A stretch of DNA of 64,000 bases, taken from assembly GCA_028023455.1 (NCBI GenBank), contig JAQFVV010006312.1, positions 868,001 through 932,000 of the forward strand, in the 5' to 3' direction. Shown piece by piece: positions 1-12,909 of the stretch. The translations under genes were made by a program, and so were the position numbers. This DNA is from Epiperipatus broadwayi. Taxonomy: Eukaryota; Onychophora; Udeonychophora; Euonychophora; Peripatidae. Numbering within the stretch: position 1 is the stretch's first letter; each line of letters begins with the position of its first letter. Below the pieces are notes generated by a model. The model was given only the letters and a program-made list of their open reading frames with translations. It made no database searches and was not told where the DNA came from.

Positions 1-1869
1 GTTGAGGCTCACGGAATTTTCTTTAAAATTTTTTTATTCTAAAACAAATAAATTTTATTAGGAGTTATTTTGTACAAGAAACTTACGAATTCATTATCAA
101 TTTATAGGGAGTGTTATATCTCTTTTCAAATGAAGAATCTGTTGTTTTAAAGGGGAAATTTTAAGGTTTTTTTAGGAATAGTATATTGGAGGGTTTATTC
201 CTTTATAAAATAGTTGAGGTTTGTAATAGTTTTTTTTTAATATCTTTCTGATTGTTTTTTTTTTGTCTAAGTAAAGTTTGATTGTCTTATTGTTTTTTTT
301 CTGGGTTGGTGGTAGTATGTGGGGTCAGATGTAGCTACCAGTTTAATAAAAATATTAGTATTCATTCAATTTGTGTGTCAGAGTCATTTATTGTACTTCT
401 TTTTGAAGTTCTCCTGTGTGGTTGGTTAGTTGAAAATATATCTGTGTCTGTTTTTCTGGATGGACGTTTCTCAAAACAAATAACAAATAAACTTCTTTAT
501 CTCTATCATATCTCTTGTCTCTGCAGGAAGAATATATCTTAGGAAAGGATATAGTTAATCCCCTTTTTAATGTAGTTGTGAAAAGAGATGGGGTTTGTCG
601 GGGATATAAAATCGAAATATGGGAATGAAGGATTCAGCAAGGTGTCATTTTTCGGTATTAGTGGAATACATCATTTCTGTTCTATGAATTATAAATAATT
701 CTTACTGATATTGAGATTACATTTATTTTTAAAATATTTTTTGAAAAAAAAAAGATCAATGATGAGAAATATTCTATCGTAAAATATTCAGTTAAAGAAT
801 TGAAAAGAAAAAAAATTTCAGGGTCATTTGCATTAAGGTGACGTACTATAATATATTTGAGTGTATAGTTATTCTTTGATGAATTAAATCTGATTTGAGT
901 GGTTGTTGGCTTTCTGTCTAGTTCATGGCCCTTGTGGAGGGTGAGAAGAATCAATTACAAATAAAATTATTCAATGGAGAATAGCAAAACTTAAGCTTAA
1001 TTTTTGTTATCAAGGGATCTCTTCTTGGTTTATCTGGTCATGATTAGGAAATAGACAATGGATTTTCTTCGCATTTTTTTTTCTTCATGCTTTGTTGTGA
1101 TGTTATTATTATATTGAGAATGTGGATGTATCTTTATCTTAAATAAATTTCAGATCTCTACCTCATGTTAGTCTTAATGTGATGTTCTGCCAGAGATCCA
1201 TGTGTTCTTGGGTTCTCTTTCTAGGGTTGTCTCTATCTGTCTAAAACAAAATGAGTGATTTGAAAATGGTTGTAAAAATGATAAACAAAATAAATGCCTT
1301 TTCCATTTAAATTGTTGCAGAGAAAGGTTTTTACGCTATTGTGTTGGTGTGCTCTCTTACTATGGATGGTGAAAATCTTTAATGCCACTATCTTAAGATT
1401 TAATTGGAAAAAGATATATTTGGGGTAAGAAGTATGCTGATACCTACTAAAATAATGCAGCTACGTTGGAGAAGGGGTCTCAATTTAATTGCCCTAAGTC
1501 ATTGGTGAGCTTCATTAGGCAAGAGTTATTTAGGATCATTGGATAATTGTCTAAAATATTAATATAGTTTAACCTGGGATGGGGGTATCTTATTTTGATG
1601 ATATGATGATTGATAGGGATATCAGGATGATCTAAACTTAGAGCCTTAGATAATTTAAAATATAAAGAGCTAAAAAATAGTTTCTAATAATTGTAATTAT
1701 TAAAAAAATTTAAATAATTTAATCTATTTGTATCCATCTGTTATGAAATTTATTTTCAGATTGATAAATGGAATTTTGAACAACTTTTAAAAAAGTAAAA
1801 TGGGTGATGTCTATGAATGTTACATCTGAGTTTCTTACCTGACGGAGAATGTACATTTAGTGATTTGAG
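1..1869. other. Unassigned AT-rich sequence, possibly body of an old LINE
   Basis: No intact gene is visible. An open frame at 282-542 (plus) has no recognisable domain and is cysteine/hydrophobic in a way expected from T-rich noncoding DNA. The stretch is somewhat richer in G on the plus strand than the DNA after 2.3 kb, and it leads into a block with a poly(A) tail at 2281-2295. It could therefore be the eroded body of the same retroelement. That link is inference only. Confidence 0.3.
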
Positions 1870-2295
1870 ATCTATGGTCTTTCATACCTATTGTGAACTA
1901 GATTTATTTAAAGAAAAATTGTTTTATTCAAGCCTCATAATGCCATAGTTATTGTGCATGTAATGAGAGCAATATGGATATCTAGGTGTGCTCTGATCTT
2001 TGATAACAAGAAGATATATTGGAAAAAAAAATGGAAAAAGAATGGGATGACATGTTTTATAAAGGTTTGAAATTTTGGCCAAGAAAAACGTTTTTATTGG
2101 TATGGGGTGGTTATGTTCCTACAAGGTGTGAAATGTGGAGCTGAATGCACTTACAGAACACTGATTAAATGAAAGGTGGAGATAATGTAATTTACTGGAT
2201 ACATTTGAACTTAATTTATTTTTTAAAGTAATGATTGTTACGATGTATGTACTGAATCAAATGTAAATATAGTTTTTTAAATAAAAAAAAAAAAA
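1870..2295 (+). mobile_element. Possible LINE 3' end with poly(A) tail
   Basis: Around 1945-2070 one plus-strand frame reads VIVHVMRAIWISRCALIF followed by a Lys/Trp-rich run. This resembles the C-terminal 'AIW..R' segment after the reverse transcriptase of L1/Tx1-type LINEs. After it come about 200 bases of apparent 3' UTR and a run of about 13 A preceded by an AATAAA-like string at 2279-2295. No RT catalytic motif was found upstream, so the element would be truncated or heavily eroded. A processed pseudogene would also end in poly(A). The call rests on weak similarity. Confidence 0.3.
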
Positions 2296-2896
2296 GTATA
2301 TGACTAAATATAAAGTGTAAATTCTCATTTGATAAATATCTTCTTAAGCTTAGGAATGTTACTCCTGGTCAGATTACAGAATAAATGCAACATAAATATC
2401 AAAAAGTTCTTATAAAGTTTTGAAAGCATTCTCCAGCACCTTGATTTAAAGATAATACAGAAATTACAAGCTGCTTTATAAAAATGTTTTGTACAAATGG
2501 TCATTTACTTAAAAGAATCCAGTAATGCTACACAAAAAAAAACGTCACTAAAAGTATAATTTTGTGATTAATGATTTAATTTTTGTTATTGTAAAATTTT
2601 ATATACTATAAGCTACATGTACATTTAAAAAATACTTGTTTACATATACATGTACACATACATATTCTGGAAATAAAATATGCAGAATATTTTGAATTAT
2701 AACATTTTAATTGTACTTTATATGTATTTCCATGTTTTTAATGAGTTTGGTACTATTACTTTTTTCATTTTCTACCAGTTCTTTAACAATAAAAAATTGA
2801 AGCATCACTATATGTTTTTCCAGCTCTTTTAAATTTTCATATTTAGCCAATAAATCTTTCAAAAAATCTGAAAACATTTTTTTGCTTTATCAATTT
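2296..2896. other. AT-rich intergenic, nothing recognised
   Basis: Low-complexity AT-rich DNA with short A and T runs and TACATGTACA-type strings. No coding frame, RNA gene or repeat relationship was seen. Confidence 0.5.
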
Positions 2897-3298
2897 CTTA
2901 ATGGTTTAACACCAATTCTGCCTAATAGGATAGTGGTGGCTGTGGTTGTTAAAGAGCCAAAGATACCAAAATGTATGGGTGCTGACCTGAGTTCAGACCC
3001 ATATGACTACATAAGTTATTGAGCTTAGATTGAAAATATTTTTGTTTTCAATTTTATTCTCATAGTTTTGTAGTTAAGTAGAGATAAAAGGTGGTTTCTG
3101 GAGGGTTGCATTAGATCCTAAGATCTAGGTGCAGTGCTCTCAGATCCAAAGCTCCTCACTGACAAAGGCCACAAACCAAAAACAAAACTAGTCTGGGGAT
3201 ATTGGATGAGTAGGCATTAGATAGGGATTCTGGCATCCATTGATTACTCTGGTTGGCACAGGGTGGCACTACTATATGGAGAGTTTTGCCTTGTTTGT
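2897..3298 (+). repeat. SINE-like repeat, family S1, copy 1
   Basis: This 0.4-kb block is clearly homologous to two more copies at about 14285-14700 (minus) and 14781-15178 (plus). Shared landmarks are a start near 'ctgcctaatagg', the string 'caaaatgtatgggt', the core 'gataaaaggtggtt', 'gatcctaagatctag', 'cactgacaaaggcca', and an end near 'gagttttgcct'. The 5' part looks tRNA-derived: an A-box-like string at 2939-2957 (gtggttgttaaagagcc) and a B-box-like gagttcagaccc at 2989-3000. Those spacings fit an internal RNA polymerase III promoter. No target duplication was identified for this copy. Confidence 0.7.
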
Positions 3299-5985
3299 AA
3301 ATAATTTGAATAATACAGAAAATTATTTAGGTAGTTGCTGTGTAGAAATTATGTGTCATTCAAACTTCAAAGGATCAATTATGAACAATAGTTTTATTCT
3401 ATTTACTTAGGGGAGAGATTACTTTTTTTCAAAACTAGATATTGATCCAGGAATATTTTATTATTGAGTTCACAATTATCATCATTGCATAAGACATTAA
3501 TATGTTTTCTAAAAAAAAAGAACCACTGATCATTAAATATGGCTATAAAATTAATCATTAAATTATCTTTGTACTGTATTTTAATACAAATGACATCAAT
3601 GCTGATAACATCTACTTATAGTAGAGAACTAAATCAATGATCAATTAATTGTAAATAAGAATGTTAGAAGAAATATAATAAAAGAATGGATTCCTCAGCT
3701 AATAAAGGTATTGACATTTGTTTGATATGTGTTATCCTTCACAAAACATCAAAATTGGTTTCAGATAAAATATAACTGAAGCTACTGAAATATATACAAT
3801 TATTGTTTTAACATCAGTTACATATTGCTTTCAAGCAAGTTGGTTTCAGTTCAAAATCTTAGGATATTTCAATTTGCAATTGTTAGTAGGTAGCATAAAT
3901 GACATAAAAGTAATAAGATATTGGATATGTGTATGCAAATTTAACTCTCATTGATAAAGACAAATAGAAACTTGTCTGAGAATCTTGTTAACACTACCAT
4001 TGATGGTCATATGATTACAAGCTAGAAATAGATGACACTGGAGTAAAGTAATAGACTTTTATAACTAATATATACATAATATTAACACTTTGATGTAATC
4101 TAATAAAATTAATGATATGAGTCAATTTAAAAATATATCACAAAGTTTAATAAGATTTTAAATAAATAAGATGACTAAAAAAAGTACATTTGAGTTTTAT
4201 TATTTTGTTATAATGTGTTATAAAACACTACTTTATTAGCTTACATCATCTACAGAATATGCTTGAGTTATCTTCAATACTGCAAAATTAAAAAATATCT
4301 GATTTTATTAAAATAGGTAAATATTTAATTGTAGGTTGTATGATGTTGAGTGCCACAAATGATAAGTTGAGTTTCACTCAGAAACTTTTAGCTTTTCGGT
4401 CTTTATTTTGCCAATGCATTATAACTAATGTTTAATTTGAAAGCTGATGTTATTGGCTCTGCTTTAATCTAAACAAATGATCTTTCAACTGTCTTTTATA
4501 ACTTATTATAATATCATTTCTCTATATATCAAAAACCATGTTATTACAGAATTATTACTATATTAAGCAACACAAAACATAAAAAATATTTACTTATATT
4601 ATTTTATATCAAATTAGCTAACAAATATTTTTATAATTCTTTTATTAATTACTTAAAATAATGTACAAAATTTTTTAAAAGAAACCAAATAGCATTGAAC
4701 TAGATATCTGACATACCTTTGGTGCAGAATCTTTTTTATTATACAAATAAAATAAATTAAATTTATGTTTAAATCTTTCACACAAGCAGAAATTTTAAAA
4801 GAAACAAATATTTTTAGTAATTTAATGAAAATAAAAACATAATAAAATTAATTAAAAGATTCAAATAAACCTAGAACGTAAATAATTTCAATGATTAATT
4901 TTAAAGCTAAATTTTACAAGCTGTTAATTTATAAAAAAAGATATAAAAATTTATAAATAACATAGTTAAAAATGTAAAATATTCGAAATACCCCATAACT
5001 ATATATTCCAGCCATGCTCCCCTTTAAATAAATAAAGCCCGAATTTTAGCCCTACACTGAATAAAAATATATTGAATATTAACAAAACGTCACATGACTT
5101 TTTTCGCTTACACAATATGTTTTCAATAGCAGTCATTAAATTTCGTTTACTCTATTCCAGAACTATTCATTGTAAGATGGAATAATTAGTGGAAACTAGG
5201 TAGTAATGTTATGTCTATTTACTTAGACTATGGCTAGTATCTTCATTACTGTGGTAGGTATGTTACTAATAGATAAAAAACATTACTTTTGAATAGTATA
5301 AATAGTATGAATCAACATTTATTCAAATGTAGATTAAATATTAATAAGCATTTTTAATAAGATGGCATATAAAAAATTGTTCTATAACTATTATAAAAAA
5401 TAATTTGAAAATATTAAATGGATTTGTCAAGTAAGTATATTATGCATGAATTAATGAGAGCAAATTAGGAGAATATGACAAGTTATAATTAAAAGTATTT
5501 TAATAACATAATTTTATCTAATTAATAAGAAGAATCTTATCATAATGCAACAAATATTTATACATGTAAGCACATACACATATATAGACATCATAGCATA
5601 ACAATTTTTATGTCTGTTTACAATAATCATGATTAGGAGTTAGAGTGAATAAAGCTTGGAAACTTTATCAAATTCCAAGCAGGTTTAAATTTTTTTATTC
5701 AAGTAACTAATCTAGATGACCATCTTTTATTTATTTAGTAAATGAGTATTTAGCTATTTTTAATGAGAAGTTATAACAAAAAAGAAAAATCATAAGCACT
5801 CATTATTTGCATTTGATAAATCTAATGTGGTGTATGTTGTGTAGAGAGATGTTAAATGTTATTAATGTTTATCAGTTATAAACAATCAAAACACCACATG
5901 ATTACCATTTCATATGCTTACACATGTTATTGATAATGATATAAGAAAGTAAAATTGTGAATTAGGAGGAAAAATTATAGAAGAG
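3299..5985. other. AT-rich intergenic, nothing recognised
   Basis: About 2.7 kb of A- and T-run-rich sequence with stop codons in every frame. I see no conserved protein segment, structured RNA or repeat shared with the rest of the window. Confidence 0.5.
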
Positions 5986-5989
5986 AATA

Positions 5990-7640
5990 AAAATCTCAAC
6001 AATGTAAAACATTTTAATATTGATAGGAAACTTATCTATGCAATAAGAAAAAAGATGGAATAATTACTAAAAAGAGACATGATATCATGAAATTGATAAA
6101 AGAGTTCTATCAAGAATTCTATCAAGAATTATTAAAAGAACAAGTATCTCCTACAACTATTATATCTTCTGAGTTGTCCAAAATTTTAAATCAAGAAGTG
6201 AGACATGCAATTAAATTTATGAAGTGAAAAGTTCTAGATAATGATGAAATTGTAATTAATATCTTAAAAGAAACAGATGAATAAATGGAAAAAAATTTGG
6301 CACAGTTATATACCAAATGTCTAAATGATAAAGTTGTATCAGATGATTGGAAAAATGCAGTAGGTGATAAAGAAGATATTAGAAATTATAGACCTATTAG
6401 TTTTTTATCAGTGTTATACGAAATTTTTACCAAGATAAGATTTTGGATTTCAACCAACCAAAAGAACAAGCTGACTTTAAAAATGGTTTTACTACAATAA
6501 ATCACTTCCAAGTATTGATAAAAGTTATAGAAAGGACCAATACATATGAATTACCATTATGCTTTGGATTTGTAGATTATGAAAAAGCATTTGATTCCAT
6601 AAGCATTTCTTCAGTGATTAAAACATTGAATCATCAAGGTATAGACCCAGAATATTGTCATATTCTGAAAAATATTTATAAAAATGCAACAGCAACAATT
6701 AGATTACATAACAATAGTAGGAAGATTAACATTGAGAAGGAAGTAAGGCATGGTGACTCCATATCTCGAAAACTTTTTACAGCAGTGCCACAAGAAGTAT
6801 TTTGTGAATTAAAATGGGAAACTAAATGAATAAAAGTAAATGGAGATTATTTAGGTCACTTAGATTTTGCAGTTGATGTATTGTTTTTTCAAATAATACT
6901 TTAGAACTTCAGGAAGTGTTGCAAGAGTTATCAGAGATGAAAGAAAGAAAATAGGATTAAATATGAATATTAAAAAATCTAAAGTAATGTTCAATGGATT
7001 TTTTCAAAAAATGAAAATAAAGATTGATAATGATGAGTTAGAAGAAATTAACATTTACAAATATCTTGGTCAAATTATTATCACAGATGGAAACATGATG
7101 AAATTAATTCATAGAATTAAACTTGGTTGGAGTGCTTTTGGTAGAAATAACAATATTAAAAGGAAATATGCCTATGTGTTTGAAAAGGAAGGTTTTTAAT
7201 AAATATTTTTCATCATTTCTTTCTTATGAATGTGAGACTTGGACTCTTAGTAGAACAACAATATAGAGACTTCAGACCATTCAAAAAGTATGAAGAAATG
7301 CATGTTATAAGTAACAAAAAGAGATTGAAAAATGCAATACATGGATAAGAGAACAAATAGATATTACAGATATTATTGAAAGAATTAAAAGACTGAAGTG
7401 GAATTGGGCTGGGCATATTGTTAGAAGAGATGATATCATATAGATAATTGAAGTATTGAACTGAATTCCAAGAGATTGTAAAAGACCCAGAAAGAGATCA
7501 CATGAATGGATCAAATAAGAAAGTGTATAGTGGTAACATGGAGAAAAGAGACTAGAGATCGAAGAAGTTGTATTGAACTTGGAGAGACCTTCATACTGCA
7601 GTGGAATAATAATGATTGTTGTTGATGATGATGTCCCTTA
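5990..7640 (+). mobile_element. RTE-type non-LTR retrotransposon, 5'-truncated and dead
   Basis: The block holds the reverse transcriptase and C-terminal part of an RTE-type LINE in order, then a 3' end with a short (GAT)n tail at 7622-7632. No apurinic endonuclease domain precedes it, so the copy is 5'-truncated, as is usual for LINE insertions. The last 95 bases match a second fragment at 60922-61022, which confirms the tail and shows that the family has at least two copies here. Confidence 0.88.
6060..7620 (+). pseudogene. Reverse transcriptase of the RTE-type LINE, multiply broken
   Basis: The enzyme would copy its own RNA at a nicked target. Visible pieces run as follows. 6060-6280 is an N-terminal segment with in-frame stops. 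6285-6440 contains ENLAQLYTKCLNDKVVSDDW and GDKEDIRNYRPISFLSVLYE, with a few residues missing before GDKED. 6443-6829, in another frame, contains motif A (FVDYEKAFDSI) and motif B (GDSISRKLFTA). At about 6868-6884 the catalytic motif reads FAVDV, where the family has FADD, so one catalytic aspartate is lost. 6963-7199 contains KVMFN, YLGQII and IKLGWSAFGRNN. 7320-7600 holds the C-terminal RLKWNWAGHI segment and the conserved end. At least three frame changes and several stops make it certainly inactive. Confidence 0.88.
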
Positions 7641-8883
7641 TCCATTTATGTGAGTTGAGAAAAGAATTTACATTTTTTTTTACATTTGTATCATGGACAT
7701 TTAATATAGCTCTATCATGATATAGCATCCGATGTTTGAGATAATAAATTTAAGTACTTTAGTATTAAACAATGATTTAATATTTTTTTTCATATGCAGT
7801 TAACTAATCTGTTTTACATGCCATAAATATGCCTTTAAAAATTATTAGAATCTATATTTTGGGTTCTAAATAAAAATTATTGATAATTCTCTCATGCATT
7901 GTTATTTAATGATATGATCAAATTTACTTCTCATAATTTTATTAATTAATTCTATTTATAATATATTTTATTTATGACATATTTAGATTTGGTCAAACAC
8001 TGTGGGGAATATAGTAAAGCTTATTATGATTAAGAAAATTGAATATTGAGATTAGTTCTGTATTCAAAGAATTTATAAAGGATTGAAAGATGTTGATTTT
8101 CAAAAATAAAATAGTGTATACAAACTTACAAATATACATGGTAAGTTTAAAAGAATGTATATGAATGTTTACAACATTGTTAGTGTAACATTAGAATCAA
8201 GAAAATAATTATTAATATTGTAATTGGTTTGATTATTTATTTAATTATCATTAAAGATCTGTTCATTAGTTTAGGAATATAAATTATTTAAATAAGGGAA
8301 TAATATATAAACAGTATATATCATGAGAAGTCAAGCATAATTAAAACTAAGTCTCATGCATAAGTAATATCTCTGTATAAACTGAGATCAGAATTAAAAA
8401 AAAAATGATTTGAAAAGCTAATACATTTTTGCATATGAATTTGAAGTATAATATTTTGAGTAATAAACTGAAGATAATTTTATATAGCTTGTATACTATA
8501 AACACATTGTTCCACTTGTTAAACTAATATCTTATGTAGGCTTTTTCATTATGTAGATCAGAGATATTCATGACTTTTTTTTATCTATGTTGGAAATAAC
8601 AGATATGATATAATGATTATAGGATGAAAGAGAAGATGTGTCAAGATAAAATGGAAAAAGCAAGAAAACCTAGCAAAACAAAGATTTAATGATTTCTTAT
8701 AGGTTTGATAGTGTTATTATCTTATTTTATAAAATACATCATATAAACTCAAAATAAAAGAATACATTTTAAAAAACATCTTATATCTTCTGAAAAAACT
8801 TGATGGTGTGCAAACAAACTATAAATAGTTGCTGAAAAGCATTAAATTAATTTTAAATTGTATCTTTCTTTCTTCAAGCCATC
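7641..8883. other. AT-rich intergenic, nothing recognised
   Basis: Sequence after the RTE tail with no gene or repeat that I can relate to other parts of the window. Confidence 0.5.
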
Positions 8884-8937
8884 AGTTACACTATATATAT
8901 ATATATATATATTTATTTTATCTACCTATCTATCCTA

Positions 8938-8972
<35 letters not shown>

Positions 8973-8994
8973 ATAGATAGGTAGATAAAATAAA
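8884..8994. repeat. (AT)n microsatellite with flanking 24-bp inverted repeats
   Basis: Two (AT)n runs lie around a pair of inverted arms: tttattttatctacctatct at about 8910-8933 and its complement ggatagataggtagataaaa at about 8970-8993. Together they can fold into a long hairpin or cruciform. Confidence 0.8.
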
Positions 8995-11821
8995 ATTACT
9001 ACTATAGAATAATTATTGTAATAAAACATTAATAAGAATAATGAATTATAAAATACAGTGATAATATATTTTACTAATAACTATAATAAATCACAGAGAT
9101 ATTTTCAGTTAATTTCTTAATCTTCTTCATCTGAAAAACATTTGAATTCAAGTTTAAGAAAAATAAACAATAACATGTCATACCCCCAAGATTCATAAAT
9201 TTTAACATTAGCACATTGTCTTTTAATTAAATATATTCTATTTATCTTTATCAAAATTGCCTCTTTAATTTTTCTTTTATGGTTTTTTTTTCTCATAAAG
9301 AACTTTAATATTTTCCAGATGAAAATTGAAAGTGAGCACACATGTTTTGTGCATTATTATATTTATTATATAAAATGTATTATCATTATATATATATGGA
9401 ATCATGTACATGTAGAAATCTCGTCAACAGTCCCTTATAGAAAAAAAAAGACCAACCTTTTTACTCACCAGTTTCATCAAATGCTGGCTGATGAGATTTA
9501 GAACAGCGTTTTCTACTTATTCAATTCTTTAGTTAAAAATATCTACGTACACATTTACAGACCAATATTGGTTAATTAGATGATTTGACTATAAACCAGC
9601 CATTTGAAAGAAAGATAATAAGTCTAATTAGAACCTAAAAACATTTACATTTCTCTAGATTCAAGTACACATGACTATCTCTACATTGTAAAGCTTATAT
9701 GTGTGTGAATAAAGAGAGGAAGATTAAAGAATTAATTTATTTTCGTTTTATGAATCACATAAAAAATAATTTTTCTCAATTTTCTTCTAAAATCTACTTC
9801 GTGAGTTTTTTATTTTATTTTTCTTCTATTGTATGGACATATTTATTTATTTATTTATTTTTACTATGAGTTCTTTTCTTTTAGTATATTGTTTGATATT
9901 AGTTTCATTTTTTTTATATAATAAATGTTACTTTTTTAAATCTAATCGTTATAATGAAAATATATTTTTATTTTTTATTCTTTCGTTCAAACTTTTAATA
10001 CACTTTGATTAATAATACTTCATAAATTTAAATAAAGTATGTTCTTTTACTAATATATTTGGCAAAAAAAATGATATGACGTTACTTGAGTTAAAATAGT
10101 TTATATTTGCAGATTTTTTTTTTACCATCTAACTCTTTGTCTATTTACATACAAATGTATTATTCTGTTTATTTAATTACACCTTAATTTCTGAATTAAA
10201 ATAACTTTGTTGTAAAAATAAATGAAAGTTATTTAAATCATTTTTTATTATTTAAATTTTATTATCCAGTCAACTTAAAATTGTGAATATAATTAAGGTA
10301 ATAATAGTTATTTAATATTAATTTTTAAAAATAATATTAATGCACTAAAAATAGAGCAAAAATGGCTTCAAAAACTATTCTAATATCTGAATTTTATCAT
10401 TTTTATTTCGTTCACGTTATATATATATAACAAAATGAAACTGAACTTAGCCTCAAAAATTTTCTATGAAAATACTAAAATCAATATTAAATTACAACTA
10501 TCCAAATCTATTTCATCTGCAATAATTTATATATATATAAATAATAAAAACGTAATAAAACTTTCTGTGTATTTTAAAACCTGTGAAAAATCTATATAAT
10601 ATATACAAACTTATTTGAAAAAGGCAAATACAGGTTTAGGACAAAATGACTAAAGTAACCACTATATCAGTATTAGATATTATCATAGAATCTTCATATT
10701 ACATGTGATAAAATTGTATATCATTAATTCAATGTTCAGAAGAATTTTAATTGATTACTCATAAAAAAAAGTCTTACATTTTCTAAGAGAGATATCTTGA
10801 AGGATTTTGATATTTCTTTCATTATTCTATAATAGTTTGCAGAGATTTAATAATTTTTAAATCCAAATCATTTTTATGCTTTTAATCTTCATGTTTTTGG
10901 AATTAATATTTTACTGCATGTCAGTCTTAGTTGAAACATTATCAGCATGGAAGTTGACAATATAATTTATGGAGACTAAGTTTTGCACCATGCATGAACA
11001 TGATCTCATAAAATGTTCGAATAGTCATTGGCTGTGATATCATTGAACTAAAAAAGAAAAATGTTTTTCCAAATCATGACATTCTTAAACAATATTTTTA
11101 AGTTAAAAACAGTGGTTTTATGTTAATTATTAAACATTAATTCTCCAATAGTTGAGAAAAATGTGAATAATGACTTGTTCAAGCATAGACAGATTTCACT
11201 CATTCACAGACAGGTTCTTATCCTTGTAACACTATTTTCTTATCATTCCATTTATATAAAAACTGTTAAGTTTGAAATGGCTATTTACCATTAATTATCT
11301 TTATGTGAGTTCATGAAATGTGCCTGGCAGCCCCTGAAGTGTTCACATTGTTCTGATTTCTGAAGATATTATTATATTTTGCTGTGCTTTTGTATATTTT
11401 ACCTAAAATTCTTTGCAATGCCAATCAGTTCTTTGAATATTTACATTTTATTACACAATTTTTATCAAAAGCATTTATCAGTGTTGATGCCATCAAATGT
11501 AAAATATGAAACCTTTCTGCAGTTAAGTAGGACATCCTCAATTTAATCTTTTTTAAACTTTGTCCAGTTTCACAGGTTCTGTGGCTGATATCAACATCTG
11601 ATTGATACTATGTATTATGTTTTAGTAAACAATATTGATTTTTATTTTTGTTTAAAATTATAATATTAGCACAATTAATGATTTCCATATTTTGTTTAAC
11701 TCTTTTATGCACATGTAATATGTTCCATAAGTCTAGTATTATTAAAATGTCAAAGACAAAAGTTAGAAGAAAAACTTTATTTAAAGAACTACTCTTTCTT
11801 ATTGCATTGCCAAATGTATAT
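8995..11821. other. AT-rich intergenic, nothing recognised
   Basis: Contains short simple repeats such as (TTTA)n near 9841 and TATATATATAA strings near 10420 and 10530. Open frames at 9117-9341 (minus), 9319-9501 (plus) and 11648-11896 (plus) have no domain-like features. The last of these runs into the foldback element at 11822. Confidence 0.5.
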
Positions 11822-12093
11822 CATATAATACTAAATTGTCCATTCACTTTACACAATGCTTTATTTACCACCCTTTTCCACAGTTTACAATTTTGATTGT
11901 CCCAGCAATCTTCTTCAGAACTCTATATCTCCTAACTCTAAATTCAAATTTTTAAATTTAGACTTGAGGCTAGAAGATATAAAGTTCTGAAGAAGATTGC
12001 CAGAGCAAACAAAACTGTAAACTGTAAAAAAAGGGTGGTAAATAAAGCATTATGTACCAGTAGTAAAGTGAATGGACAATTTAGTATTATATG
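11822..12093. mobile_element. Foldback (MITE-like) element, about 270 bp
   Basis: The left arm (from about 11822) and right arm (to about 12093) are reverse complements over roughly 110 bases each. The outer ends pair as catataatactaaattgtcc with its complement. Inner landmarks such as ctttatttaccaccctttt and aatcttcttcagaact also pair. The centre near 11950 is itself an AT palindrome. Differences between the arms are few but real, so this is an ageing hairpin element and not a perfect assembly palindrome. No coding capacity is present. The string cttcttcaga resembles the cttcttcagg found in the tRNA-core foldbacks at 12.9, 54.5 and 57.2 kb. Confidence 0.8.
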
Positions 12094-12909
12094 GGTTTAT
12101 TTAAAGATCTTGCTCAATATTATAACTTATTTTTAAGACACAAATTATAATATTATCTGCCAAAAAGCACCTGTTAGTAATACTAGGAGTAACATTGTTT
12201 TATGTCTTAGCAATATTCTGATGCAAATATTTAATATTACAATTTTTTTAAAAATATTTGCATTATTATATAATTTCATCAATTATTTATCTTAGTTTAA
12301 TTTCTCTGGGTGCTGAATATCATTTATGTAATTATTGTTTCAGTGGACAATCAACAAAACATTTCTTTTGGATTTTTATTACAATAGAAAAGAACAGAAA
12401 ATTCTTATCATCAGCAGTTAATATCTTTTAAAGTGCATTGTATAGTTTATTATATATGAAGCATGTTTTCTTTTCTGCCTGGGTTTATAATTACCTAATT
12501 ATTTTGTGTGTTCAATACTACATTATCTCCTAAAAAATGGAAAATGATAATTAATATTGTTACTATTTTTAATTATGTTATGAAATTCTACAACAAATCT
12601 TTTAGAAAAATTTGGTATTAATATTAACTCACAATATGGGTATGATTAAAGTTTTTTATTTTTAAGTTTATATTTTTATAAATAAAATTATTTGAATTCC
12701 ATTATTTTTTATTTAAATACATCATGGTCTGTAAATATAAACATTATCACTATGATGCAAAATTTAAAAATCATTTGTATGTAAAGATGCAATATTCTTT
12801 AAATAACCAATGCTGAAAAAAATGTCTCCACTCCACAGAGAAATAAGTCAAGGAGAAACATGATTCACTATGTTTGCTAATTGAGAATAGCTAAATAATT
12901 ATTTGATGT
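12094..12909. other. AT-rich intergenic, nothing recognised
   Basis: No coding frame or repeat relationship seen. Confidence 0.5.

Noticed and set aside
282-542. 86-residue frame near the window start
   Set aside because: No domain, no supporting splice or promoter context, and T-rich composition explains it. It may be an eroded retroelement.
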